From Bog-756 sp963806455 (GTDB taxonomy: Bacteria > Actinomycetota > Acidimicrobiia > Acidimicrobiales > RAAP-2): a DNA stretch of 64,000 nucleotides. The position numbers were made by a program, and so were the translations under genes. Below, one piece after another: positions 8,747-17,988 of this stretch. The notes beneath the pieces are model-generated. The model searched no databases. It saw nothing but the letters and a program-made list of their open reading frames with translations, and had not been told where the DNA came from. Each line of letters starts with the position of its first letter. The first letter of the stretch is position 1. Where the stretch lies: assembly GCA_963806455.1 (NCBI GenBank), contig CAWDXZ010000002.1, forward strand, positions 806,001-870,000. Reading direction: 5' to 3'.

Positions 8747-10087
8747 TGTGATGTGGCGGGACAGACGCGACTATGTCGCGGGACATCGGACCCACCCTGA
8801 ACACTCATTGCGAGGGTTTCGGGGGCGCCTTGGGCCCAGGTCGAGCATCCGTTCCCTGATACTTCGTGGGGTCGACGACGAGGCTCCGGAGAAGCTGGCG
8901 GCCTGAACCACGCGGACGTGGAGGTCGTGCACGAGTACGAGAACGGGGATTCCGGCGAGGGTTCGGCCAATTCCGATGTGGTGTAGGCGCCCGGCTATCC
9001 GCAAGGTGACCCGACCGGACTTGTGACCACATCGTGGCGGACCCGGTCGTGGGCGTCCGGGCTCCGGTCTCCCGGGCCAGCCTTGGGTCGGGCGCTATAG
9101 GCGACCGACGGTGTCGACCGGTCGGTGAGTGACCGGTGTGGCCGTTCACCGTTGTCATGGGCGACGAAGGCGGCGAGGAGCTCCTGGAGTTCGGGGATGG
9201 TGGCGGGCTGCACCGGTTGGGCGGTGAGCCAGCGCTTCATCGTCTGCTGGAAGCGCTCGACCTTGCCACAGGTCGTCGGGTGGTTGGGCCGGGAGTTCTT
9301 CTGGGCAATCCCGAGGCGGCGTAGCTCCGCCTCGAAGGCGTTCTTGCCACCTTTGCCCCCCGATGAAGCGGATCGTGAAGACCATGCCGAATGTCAGTGA
9401 GGGTCGAGGCCGGAACCCCATGTCGGCCGAGGGTTTCCCGGAACGTGGCCAGCACGATCGGCCCGGTTACCCTCTCGTGAGCCGTGACCCCGAGGGCGAA
9501 GCGGGCATGATCGTCCAGCCAGGACAGGATCTCGGCGTCGGTGCCCGTCGCAAACCGATAGTGGGTGAAGTCTGCTTGCCAGGTCTCGTTGGGCTGCTCG
9601 GCCTGGAATCGGACGTAGGAGGACCGGGGTCGCTTCTGGGGCTGGGAGGCCACCAATCCGGCCCGGGTGAGGGCGCGCCCGATGGTCGCCGCCGAGACCC
9701 GAGACGTCGGTGTGGTGGACCAGGTGCCAGTGGATGGTCTCCGGACCGGTGTCATGACCCTCAGCCACCAGACGACGGCGGAGCCCGAGGATCTCGTCGA
9801 CCACCGCCTGTGGCGTGGCCGACGGCGATCGATGAGGTCGGCGGGATCTCGGTTCGAACGCCGCCTCGCCCTCCTCCCGGTAGCGGGCGACCAGCCTTGA
9901 GACCCAGCCCGGTGAAACCCCATACTCCCTGGCAACCTCCCGGACGCCTCGACCTTCGACGACGACGGCGGTGATGACCAAATGGGCACGTGACATGCCG
10001 AGCATCACGGGAGGCCACTCTCAAACCGATCCCGCAGGTGTTTCCTATGACGCGAGAGAGGTGTTTCCTGTGTCTTGAGGTCACACA
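8747..10087 (-). mobile_element. Degraded IS481-type insertion sequence, copy 1
   Basis: The segment begins TGTGATGTGG directly after the tRNA-Leu 3' end plus CACGG and ends near ...GTCACACA. It is flanked by a 15-16 bp direct repeat, CCGCCCCGGGCACGGT, at 8732-8747 and 10088-10103. The ends are opposite TGTGA/TCACA motifs, as expected for inverted repeats. It contains one decayed transposase reading on the minus strand. The exact terminal bases are uncertain by a few nucleotides. Confidence 0.7.
8805..10008 (-). pseudogene. IS481-family transposase, multiply frameshifted
   Basis: Reading minus from 10008, the N-terminal helix-turn-helix (GVREVAREYGVSPGWVSRLV) is followed by the integrase core in other frames: WQADFTHY (first Asp), SWLDDHARF (second Asp), then CGKVERF with the catalytic Glu. 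The family's C-terminal part is split between further frames (DNGERPHRSL; RIAGRLHHIGIGRTLAG; VVDPTKYQG). At least four frame changes are needed to follow it, so it cannot make a working transposase. Confidence 0.88.
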
Positions 10088-10151
10088 CCGCCCCGGGCAC
10101 GGTTTGGTGGCGCAAGACAGTGTTCGCACCTGTCTCGGGACATAGTTCACC

Positions 10152-11240
10152 TCAACCCGACTTCGGTTGGTAATCCCGGCTGGGATCCAGCTCGAGCTGA
10201 CGGATCAGCTCGCCGTCCTCGGTGATTACCCGGATACTGAGCTCGTAGACCAGCATCAGCACGGGGGTGCCGGCCCAGCGCTGGGCCGAGTCCGATATGG
10301 CGGAGACGGCTGCTGTGCCGGAGGGTGACCGTTCCGCCGGTGTCGACCACGTCTCGCCGGGTCCGGTAGCCGATGGCCAGGAGGCCGTCCTGGGGAACGG
10401 CCTTCGGCAGGCCTCGAAGGCCGATCGCGGCGTCGTGCGCCCCAGGGTCCGGTGGGGACGGAAAGTGTTGTAGTAGTGGCGGAAGCCGTCGAGTTGGAGC
10501 TGGAGGGCGGCGATCGAAGCTGCCCTCGGATGCCTGTCGGGCCACTTCTTCAAGGTCTGGTGGAAGCGCTCGACTTTGCCGCAGGTCTGGGGGTGATAGG
10601 GCCTCGAGTGGCGGAGCTGAACGCCCGGACGATCAACTCACGCTCGAGCGCCGCCCAGCCGAGGCCCCGATAGGCACGGTGAAGACGGCCGCGTTGTCCG
10701 TCAGGTAGCTGGCGGGGGTCCCCATGGGCGGCCGGCGGCCCTCCTTGAACCAGGTCACCACGTCGGCGGCCTTGAAAGTTGACCCGGGCATCGGAGCCCA
10801 CCAGCAGCCGGGAATGGTCGTCCAGTGGTTGAGCACCCACCTCGACCTCCTGCCCGCAGGCGAGGTGGACATGGGTGATGTCGGCCTGCCACCGCTCGTT
10901 GGGAGGTCGGCCATGAAGCGGATGAATGAACTCCGGGGCCGCTTGTGCGGCTCGTCGCCCACAAAGCCCCATCGCTGGAGGATCCGCCAGATCGTCGAGG
11001 CCGACGGAGAGGTCCCGTGGCGTTCGGCCAGGTGATAGGCGATGGTGCCCGCGCCGGCGTCGAAGCCATCACTGGCGACGGCCTTACGGAACTCGACGAC
11101 CTCGTCCTCGAGGTCAGCCGGCGTCTGCTGGGGGCTCAAGTGCGGCCGGCGGGAACGAGGCTCGAAGGCCTCCCCCCTCCTCTGCGCAGGGGACCAGCAG
11201 CTTTTGCACCGAGCGCCGAGAGAGCCCGTATGTGCGAGCC
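10152..11240 (-). pseudogene. IS481-family transposase, copy 2, truncated and frameshifted
   Basis: A second, clearly different IS481 transposase. It starts abruptly at LARTYGLSRRSVQKLL (about 11237, first 15 or so residues missing), fused to the broken DUF3024 gene. It continues FEPRSRRPHLSPQQTP, HKRPRSSFIRFMAD, WQADITHVHLA and PLDDHSRLLVG in alternating frames, and ends with a C-terminal stretch TFRPHRTLGRTTPRSAFEAC and TPVLMLVYELSIRVI to the stop at 10152. The sequence downstream of its stop (10104-10151, CAAGACAG...CTGTCTCGGGACATAG) resembles the corresponding end of copy 1. Confidence 0.85.
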
Positions 11241-11561
11241 AGGTGGGGTCTTCCTCGAGCTCGTTGATTAGCAGGTCGACCGGCTGCTTCGGGTCGAGGT
11301 CGAAGTACATGACCCACTTGCCGTTGCGGTCACCGAAGAAGAGCGCCCACCCCCCCTTGCCCTCGTGGCGGAGCTGGGCAATGGGCATGGACGTCCATTC
11401 GCCGGGTGCGCCCCGCCAGACCGGCCGGCGTTCGTGAATGGAGGCGCTCTTGCCCCGAGTCGTGACCTCGAGGCGGACTCGTCAGCCAGGGTGTCCGCCA
11501 CCTTCTTCCGACAGAAGCGCTTCACCTTCTCGACGTCGAGCTCGGGCAGGAGCGTCGGCAC
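11240..11561 (-). pseudogene. DUF3024-family protein, frameshifted and cut by IS481
   Basis: Starting at GTG 11561, the reading LLPELDVEKVKRFCRKKVAD continues after a one-base frameshift near 11475. It resumes in another frame as SASIHERRPVWRG, WTSMPIAQLRHE and GKWVMYFDLDPKQP, which matches the short DUF3024 family (IHERRPPW... pattern with a C-terminal DL.P...LL.E...DPT). At DPTW (about 11241) the reading runs straight into the truncated IS481 transposase. Function of the family is unknown. Confidence 0.72.
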
Positions 11562-11589
11562 CTCCCCGAGGCTAGGAGGTCAGCTGGCG

Positions 11590-11825
11590 AGAGCGCGGCG
11601 TCGAGGCACCTCCGCCGGGCGCTCGGCCAGGGTGACCTCCCGCCGGCGCAGCAGGGCCATCGAGGTCTCAGACAGATAGCGCCGCTCGGCCACCTGCCAC
11701 TCGTCGCGGGTCTCGACGGCCACCGCGGTGACCAGGCGCTCGACGGCCTATCGTTCGGGAAGACCCCGACCACGTCGGTGCGGCGCTTCATCTCCTGCTG
11801 GACGCGCTCGATTAGCTGACGAGGT
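11590..11825 (-). pseudogene. IS256-family transposase, C-terminal remnant
   Basis: From about 11821 on the minus strand the reading gives QLIERVQQEMKRRTDVVGVF followed by PND and, in other frames, DEWQVAERRYLSETSMALL. This is the typical end of IS256 (Mutator-type) transposases. It is about 80 residues, with frameshifts, and not contiguous with the N-terminal IS256 piece at 15370-16345. Whether both came from one element is not shown. Confidence 0.8.
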
Positions 11826-11924
11826 GGCTTCAGTGATGGATTTCGACCCTACCCAAGTCTGCATTCTCATGCGGCCGGCCTTTCTGGCTCAGCGAATTGA
11901 AAATCGGTAAGCACGCGGCTTCCA

Positions 11925-13673
11925 TCAGACACCTCGATCTCCTTTGCTGGCGGCTGTACGGAGGAGGGTTCGGCAAAGGGGAACGTGTGGCGCGAGCTCG
12001 ACCGGCCGCCACACGAGCGCGGGAAACGGGTAGGCCGACCCTTGGCCGTCCGAGATGTAAAGCGCTCGGCAGTTACCCAGCACGAATAGTTGACCGATGG
12101 GAGCGTTCGCGGGCAAATAGCTTCCACGGACGACATCACGCGCGAGTGGTTGTCCAGTGACATCACTGACGGCTTGAGCGGCCTCTACAAAGTGATCGGA
12201 CTGGGTCTGCGTCCAACTGTCTTGGGGGGTGATGGCGATTCCCATGTTTGCAACAAACCCGAAGAGAGCAACTAGGCCGATTGCGGCCGAGGCAAGGATC
12301 CGTGCCTTCCGTCGCTTTGGGTCCAACCAATGCCAGATGTCAACCATGCCGACCATGCTCGCCAGGATCAGCAGTGGCAGAAAATCGGCGAGAAACCGTT
12401 CGTAAATCGTTCCGTAGATCAACATCGCGGCCCCACTGGCCGCTGCGGCAATAAAGAAGATCCGCAAAGGCCGGACCATCACCGGGCAGTGTGGCCTGAA
12501 GGTGGCAATGGCACCTCCCAGCCCAATGCCGAACAGCAGGGGCATCGAGGCGGGCAGACTGGAGGAAGGGCCCCTGTTGAAAAGCTGGGTGTGGGCGACG
12601 AGACGCGTCGAGAGTTCGGGAAGGGTTAGAAAGGGGAAGTCGGGAGTGATCCGAAGGTTCCCGGGCGAGAGGTAAGCCTGCAGCGTGCTTGGCAGGAAGT
12701 GCAGGCTGAAATGCCGGCCTCCATTGATGTGGCTGAATCCATACAATTTGTAAAGCAGCTGCTCTGACGCGGGAAACCCGAAAAACACATCGAACTTGGC
12801 GAGGTCGATGGCGCAGCCCACTGCAACGGCAATCAGCCCGGCAGTAAGCATTGGAAGTGCCCATCGCCGTCGGTCTTGCCCACCACGACCGACGGCGAAC
12901 CAAGCCCCGACCAACATTGTGGCGAGCACGCAGGCGTACCCGGTCGTTCCTCGGTTGAGGTTGGTGAAAAGAACCAGCACCCCGCTTGCCGCGACGCGAC
13001 CCCACGAAGGTCGTTCGATCACACCCACTAGTGCAAACAGGCTGCCGCAGGTGAGTGCCACTCCCCACGCCTCGTCTTCCGCATAGACGTCAGGCATCGA
13101 CGCCAGCGACACGAGAACGGATCCCACCAGGATCGAGAAGATCAGTATGCCGTAGCTCAGAGCCTCCGACCGTCCGAGAGTCGTGTCGCCGAACACGACG
13201 ATGCGGATCCTCCACAAGAGCAAGACACTGAATGATGCAGTAACGAGCCAAGCAATCATCATCGATAGAGCCGTCAGGCGCCCGTCGAGTGAGTGGGTGA
13301 CCAAGAGGACCGGAATTCGAAGCAGAGAAGGGAAAATACCGAAATATGTATACGTGCGTCCGTCGTGGATGAATGCCTCGTAACCGATACTGCCATTCGG
13401 CAGGGAAAGGTGGCCATGCAAAATGGCCCGAGCTTGGACGTCGTAGATATCGGAGCCGGCGGCAGTCTTTGAATCATGGCTCCGCAGCGGATTCAACATG
13501 CCGGTCCAGAGATCCCAGAGCACCCAAAGGTAGGGTACGCTTGCCACCACAACAGCGCTGAAGGTGGCTACCCGGAAGCGACGAACACTTATCGGAGCAA
13601 CTCGAGGAGGACGTCGAGCCTCCGCTAGCGCTTCGGTTGCCAACGCCTCGTGTTCTCCGTACACCTCGGCCAC
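11925..13673 (-). CDS. Multi-pass integral membrane protein, possible GT-C-type glycosyltransferase
   Basis: 582-aa protein with about ten predicted membrane spans (for example VATFSAVVVASVPYLWVLW, LSMMIAWLVTASFSVLLLWR, FFIAAAASGAAMLIY) and a soluble C-terminal part. The motif YGTIYERFLADFLPLLIL near residue 440 resembles the Y.RY..D.LP pattern near the end of the membrane domain in many polyprenyl-phosphate-sugar (GT-C) glycosyltransferases. That is an inference, since no catalytic DD/DE motif is certain. The GTG start at 13673 has a weak ribosome site and a downstream start is possible. It is the only long intact reading frame in the island and is visibly less GC-rich than the core genes, consistent with transfer. 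Confidence 0.7.
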   Translation of the reverse strand: MAEVYGEHEALATEALAEARRPPRVAPISVRRFRVATFSAVVVASVPYLWVLWDLWTGMLNPLRSHDSKTAAGSDIYDVQARAILHGHLSLPNGSIGYEAFIHDGRTYTYFGIFPSLLRIPVLLVTHSLDGRLTALSMMIAWLVTASFSVLLLWRIRIVVFGDTTLGRSEALSYGILIFSILVGSVLVSLASMPDVYAEDEAWGVALTCGSLFALVGVIERPSWGRVAASGVLVLFTNLNRGTTGYACVLATMLVGAWFAVGRGGQDRRRWALPMLTAGLIAVAVGCAIDLAKFDVFFGFPASEQLLYKLYGFSHINGGRHFSLHFLPSTLQAYLSPGNLRITPDFPFLTLPELSTRLVAHTQLFNRGPSSSLPASMPLLFGIGLGGAIATFRPHCPVMVRPLRIFFIAAAASGAAMLIYGTIYERFLADFLPLLILASMVGMVDIWHWLDPKRRKARILASAAIGLVALFGFVANMGIAITPQDSWTQTQSDHFVEAAQAVSDVTGQPLARDVVRGSYLPANAPIGQLFVLGNCRALYISDGQGSAYPFPALVWRPVELAPHVPLCRTLLRTAASKGDRGV

Positions 13674-13860
13674 GACTACCTACAGGTCCCGATAACAGCC
13701 ACCATGACGACGACATGGATGACTAGGACACCGTGAACGCCGACACGCATGGCCTCGTCCACGGCCTGGTGAGGTCTAGCTTGGAGCGGTGGCATCGTGC
13801 CCGAGCTGCAGGATGTCGGACAACAGTGGTTCAAGGTCGTGGTTCAACTCTTTGAGACGC
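13674..13860. other. Intergenic stretch in the island, nothing recognised
   Basis: No reading frame with recognisable protein features, no RNA gene and no clear repeat was seen between the membrane protein and the decayed gene at 13861-14425. Confidence 0.5.
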
Positions 13861-14425
13861 TCATCCAGTGAAACCTGCGTTGCGGCGTTCCAGGACATCC
13901 CAATCCGAAGCCCCGACCAGCACCACGTATCCATAGCGAGTCGCCAGTAGATGAACACGGTCATTCAATTCCAAGTCGGGCAAAGGATTGTCAGCCAAGC
14001 ATTCCTGCAATGACCGCAGCGAACGACTGATCTTTGGGCGTTCTCGACCTTCGCCGGCGCCGACGCATGTTCCTGGCCGTTGAGACCCACTCCTTCAGAC
14101 AGAGATGCAAAGAATGGCCTCGACCGATCACACCAAGACTGGGCCGCCGATCCATCGTCCATCTTTACCCCCCGTACCAGCTCAAATGACCGGGTGTGAA
14201 GGGTAGTCCGGGTGGGTCCCAAAAAGAGCGGTCATTAGCCTCGAAACCACCATTGTTTGTGGTCATCGAGTTTTTGCGATTGCTGCCCAGACGGGTGGCG
14301 ACGGACATCCCCTTCGTGTGCTCCCAAGGAATGGGCTCAGTCAACGGTAGCGGCGCTAGGTTTCGGGGATAGCGCTTCTCATCGGACGCTCTCCACCACC
14401 CAGGTCCCTGGGATGTCTCGCTCAT
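13861..14425 (-). pseudogene. Decayed gene with an N-terminal GPGWW...KRYP motif
   Basis: The first frame (from 14425) begins MSETSQGPGWWRASDEKRYP, a short motif that precedes many otherwise unrelated actinobacterial proteins and is especially common in Acidimicrobiia (related to DUF2510). The reading then seems to move to a second frame (SFELVRGVKMDDGSAAQSWC, 14222-14050). A third frame, LELNDRVHLLATRYGYVVLV followed by GASDWDVLERRNAGFTG, ends at a TGA at 13861-13863. The join points are inferred. I cannot name the protein; most likely it is a broken gene of about 190 codons. Confidence 0.4.
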
Positions 14426-14829
14426 GCCTCCATGCCCCTTTTGCCCCCAACCGGATCGGCCGAGACATTACATGGCCTTAGCCAATCTCGCTCGATCGAC
14501 GACGGGAGTCTCGCCTTCGTGCCGGGACTGCATGGGACTTACAACAGCCCCCGCGTCCGATCCGATCTGTGACTCCCACGATGCGGAGATGACGTTTTGG
14601 TCCGATGTCGCCGCCAGATTTCCCTGAGAGCCCCGACGTCGGCTATTAGGGTGTGTCAGTCAGTCTTGGCCCTTGGGGCCACTCAAATCACCGTCAACTG
14701 GGTCTGAAGTGAACTGAGTGCGGAGAGGAAGGGAATGATCGCCGCCGCCTGAGACGCCGGAGGATCGCTGCCAAGGGGCTCCTATCTGGGAGACCTCAGG
14801 ACCGGGAAGGTCGGCTTGCTGTCCCGGGT
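14426..14829. other. Intergenic stretch in the island, nothing recognised
   Basis: About 400 bp with only short, unsupported reading frames on both strands. It separates the GPGWW pseudogene from the IS3 remnant, and part of it may be decayed IS3 sequence. Confidence 0.45.
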
Positions 14830-15325
14830 GGCGGGGCGAGCTACGCAACGAAGCGGTGAATTCACCCTCCGAACCCTTGTCGCTTTGAATGATGACCCTC
14901 CCTAGTCAGCTCCTCGAACCGCGGCCGCCATCTTGAGCACGCCGGCGGCGAGGGGGGCGTCGTGGTGCTCGTCCAGGGCGAACCCAGGGATGAGGCGAGA
15001 AGCCAGGTCCAAGACGCTGGCCACGTAGAGCTTGCCTTCCTCGGTCGGGATCTCGGTCAGGTCCCCACACCACTTCTTGTCGACCGTGGGGTGCTGGAGT
15101 CCCGGTCGACCAGGTCAGGGAGGGATCGGCCGCCTGGTCGGGGATCGACCCGCTTCGGATCGAGCTTCTTGCCCCGGGCGATCTTGTCCTTCACCACCCA
15201 GTTGGCCGGGGTCCCCGAGTTCACCATGAGGTCGTCGGCCACCTGGCGGATCGATTTCCCCGTCCCGAACGATGCGAACGGCCCTCACGGAACTCGGGGT
15301 CACACCTTCTTTGCTTCTCTGGCAT
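14830..15325 (-). pseudogene. IS3-type transposase remnant (OrfA fused to part of OrfB)
   Basis: From ATG 15325 the minus strand reads MPEKQRRCDPEFREG and, after a frameshift, KSIRQVADDLMVNSGTPANW followed by DKIARGKKLDPKRV, an IS3-type OrfA helix-turn-helix protein. After an internal deletion it continues with the integrase core of OrfB: DKKWCGDLTEIPTEEGKLYV, then LDLASRLIPGFALDEHHDAP, then after a stop SDKGSE.EFTA. The middle of OrfB (about 100 residues) and its end are missing. Confidence 0.78.
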
Positions 15326-15369
15326 CGTATCTCCTTACGCGATGCCTCACGGAAAGGGGGATGCCCACT

Positions 15370-16345
15370 TTGTCCTTCGCGATCTTCTCTGTCGCCTTCG
15401 GCCACTTTGCCTCGTAGTCCTTGATGAAGGCCTTGAGCGCCCGCTCCAGGTGCTCCTTGCCCTCGGCGTCACGGACCTCCTTGAGGGCCGCACGGGCGGC
15501 GGGCTGGCCGACTGCGGAAGGGCATTCATAACGTTCGCCATCTTGTGCACCCAGCACCGTTGGTAGACGGTCTCGGGGAAGACCTCACCGAGGGCTCCCC
15601 AGAACCCGAGGGCACCGTCAGCGACGGCAAGCACTGGGGCGGTCATACCCCGCCGATTCAGGCCCCCAGCACGATTGGCCCAGGACTCGGTCGACTCCCG
15701 GTGGCCGTCACTGATCGAGACCAGCTCCTTGGTCCATCGCTGCGGACACCCACGATGACCAGGGCACACAGCCGCGCCTCTTCCAGTCGCACGTGGAAGT
15801 GGATGCCGTCAGCGAAGAGGTAGACGTGGTCGACGTCCTTCAAGGACCGGTGGGCGAATTGGTCCCGCTCACGCTGCCAGTCGGTGGCAGCCGGGTGATC
15901 ATCGAGGCCGACAGCCCCGCCGCCGACCGAAGAACTCCTCCAAGGCCGGGACGACGTCCCCGACCTAATCCCGTGCAGGCACATAAGCGGCAGCACCCTC
16001 GGCCACCTTCGGGGACTTCCTGGCCCAGGGCGGCAGGATCGAGCCGCGGAACCGCATCTTCTCCCCGGTCGCCTCGTCGACCCGCAGGTCGTCGACCCGC
16101 AGGTCGTCGACCCTCGGAGCACAGACCTCGATCGGTCCTGCTCCGGTGACCGGCGAGCGGGGCTCGGCGTGGCCGTTGCGCACTACCCGGCGATGTCCGT
16201 CGCTCATCGACCTCATCGGTCAGGCTCGAGGGTATGCCTCGACCTCGGCTTCCAGGGCGACGGCGAGCATTTGCCGCGCCCCCTCGGCGACCAGTTCGTC
16301 CAGCTTGGTCGACAGCTCCGCGTCAGCGCCCTCGTAAACATGTAT
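15370..16345 (-). pseudogene. IS256-family transposase, N-terminal two-thirds, frameshifted
   Basis: Readings in several minus frames follow the family order: LSTKLDELVAEGARQMLAVA (about 16330), GHRRVVRNGHAEPRSPVTGA then KMRFRGSILPPWARKSPKV, KELVSISDGHRESTESWANR, PVLAVADGALGFWGAL and FPETVYQRCWVHKMANVMNA, ending in DYEAKWPKATEKIAKDK near 15375. The expected last 110 or so residues are absent here. A 15-bp unit (GACCCGCAGGTCGTC) is present three times at about 16078-16115, inserting VDDLR repeats where the family has one copy. Confidence 0.88.
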
Positions 16346-16836
16346 CTCTCAGCATTTGGCGTTCCTTCCTCGCGGCGTTGCACCGCCAGTGTTCTCTTCG
16401 ATAGGTCGGATAGGTCAAAGAGGAAGGTACGCAGCTGGCGCATCCACAAGTTCTGGTTATAGCTGACGGTGTACAGCCCCGGGGCACCATGACTGGCGAT
16501 CCCATCCGACGTCTTGCGGCCGGTGAACGCCACGTTGCTCTGACAGCCGTAGGCGTGCACGTACTGAAAACACGTTTCTGGCGGAAGTGCAGGCCCATAC
16601 GAGGTGACCGTGACGACATCCGTCCTCTTCTGGATCGACCAATGAGCGGCATCGTAGGGAGCCACACCGCCGCCGCGAGAAAGACGCCAGGTCCCAGACT
16701 GTTGACCTCCAACGAACACTTGGTAGCTGCCGGCCGTCCAGTGAACTTCGGCCTGTGCCGGTGAAGGGGAAGCGATCACTCCAGCCGCTGCAATCAGAGA
16801 GAGCATCGTCAGAGCCAGAGCAGGCCGGGCCTTCAT
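16346..16836 (-). pseudogene. Secreted protein of unknown function, 3' end replaced by IS256
   Basis: ATG 16836 follows a strong AGGAGGT site. A typical Sec signal peptide (MKARPALALTMLSLIAAAGV then a SPAQA-A-type cleavage site near residue 30) is followed by about 130 residues of a Ser/Thr/Gly/Trp-rich exported domain with two Cys (ETCFQYVHAYGCQS). The reading then passes without a stop into IS256 sequence translated in the wrong frame (stop at 16213), so the natural end is lost. No family was recognised. It is probably inactive, although a truncated secreted product cannot be excluded. Confidence 0.65.
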
Positions 16837-16944
16837 TGTGGACCTCCTCTTCTCCACCGATGTGAAGACGTCCTGATCGTCCCAAATCATCCTGCCTGCG
16901 GATAGGGCATTTCTGCCCAGTACCGGGTTCCGCCCCGCTCCAGA

Positions 16945-17988
16945 TCAGAAGGGCCTTCCCAGCATGTAGGGAATGAGCGCCCGGACGAAGTCGGCATCTC
17001 GGCCGGGAGCGGCATTCGCAAAGGCAGTGCCGAAGGCACCGAGCGCCGCGCTGGCGATTCCCTCCCCGTATTCGGCGGCGAACTCCAAGCTTCCGTGGGC
17101 GTCGAGAAGCGAGCGGACCCGGGTCACGACCTCAGGCGTCCGTTGGTGTCGCCCCATCGCAAGGTAATGCTCGACGAATTCCCGATGCTCCGGAGATACC
17201 TCGTCGATGAGGTGGATCAGCGCCAGCGAACGCTTGCCCTCGATGAGGTCTCCGTTGATCTCCTTCCCATAGACGGATTCGTCCCCTGTCAGATTGAGAA
17301 GGTCGTCACGGATCTGGAAGGCGGCTCCCAGGTAGAACCCGAACCGCACCATGTCGCGTACGTCGGCCGCACCCTCGGATCCGACGATGGCGCCGACGCG
17401 CAGTGGATGAATCGTCGTGTACCAGCAGGTCTTGTGCATGATGAGGTGCAGGTAGTCCTCGGGGGTGAGGCCGGTCACGACATCTCGCTGCCAGCCCAGC
17501 TCGATCGCCTGACCCTCGAGAGTCCTCATAGCCATGGCATCGAACTCGTCGAGAACCAGGTCGGCGAGGTCGGAGCTCATGATCCCGGTCCGCCGTCGCA
17601 GCACTCGGTAGGCGAGGACGACGAGCGCATCACCGGCATTGAGTGAGAGAGCATCACCATGATCGGCGGGAAGTGTCGGCCGGCCGCGTCGATGAGAGCT
17701 CCCGTCGGCGATGTCGTCATGGATGAGGAATGCGTTGTGGAACATTTCGATGGCGACGGCGATGGGGAAGACATCCTCGTCGGCCCCGCCGAACGCGCGG
17801 CAGGCGGCTAGGCAGAGGGCCGGGCGAAGGGCTTTGGAGGGACGGCTCGGATAGGCCCGCACGAGCCGGTACAGCCATCGATGAGGCTCTGAGTCGGGGA
17901 TGGCTTCGAGCATGGCGCGCCGAACCCTCCGGCCGACGTCGGCCAGTGTCTCCCCCACCAGGTCGGAGGGGGCGTCAGTCGCGGTCAT
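16945..17988 (-). CDS. Polyprenyl (geranylgeranyl-type) diphosphate synthase
   Basis: 347-aa trans-isoprenyl diphosphate synthase that condenses isopentenyl diphosphate with allylic diphosphates. Seen: KALRPALCLAACRA at the substrate-binding entry, the first aspartate-rich motif HDDIADGSSHRRGRPT (D91, D92, D95), the lysine-containing GQAIELGWQRD helix and the second motif FQIRDDLLNLTGD, then KRSLALIHL. Ala lies five residues before the first Asp, which tends to allow products longer than C15; exact chain length cannot be called. ATG 17988 overlaps the stop of the upstream gene as ATGA. It is the last gene of a minus-strand operon facing the oxidase/cyclase arm. Confidence 0.9.
   Translation of the reverse strand: MTATDAPSDLVGETLADVGRRVRRAMLEAIPDSEPHRWLYRLVRAYPSRPSKALRPALCLAACRAFGGADEDVFPIAVAIEMFHNAFLIHDDIADGSSHRRGRPTLPADHGDALSLNAGDALVVLAYRVLRRRTGIMSSDLADLVLDEFDAMAMRTLEGQAIELGWQRDVVTGLTPEDYLHLIMHKTCWYTTIHPLRVGAIVGSEGAADVRDMVRFGFYLGAAFQIRDDLLNLTGDESVYGKEINGDLIEGKRSLALIHLIDEVSPEHREFVEHYLAMGRHQRTPEVVTRVRSLLDAHGSLEFAAEYGEGIASAALGAFGTAFANAAPGRDADFVRALIPYMLGRPF

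Noticed and set aside
8583..8804. Extended N-terminus of menC
   Set aside because: It would translate the tRNA-Leu gene; conserved MenC sequence begins after the ATG at 8582.
8732..10103. attL/attR of an integrative element using tRNA-Leu
   Set aside because: No tyrosine or serine integrase is present, and the repeated segment brackets a single IS481-type element closely, so an IS target duplication fits better.
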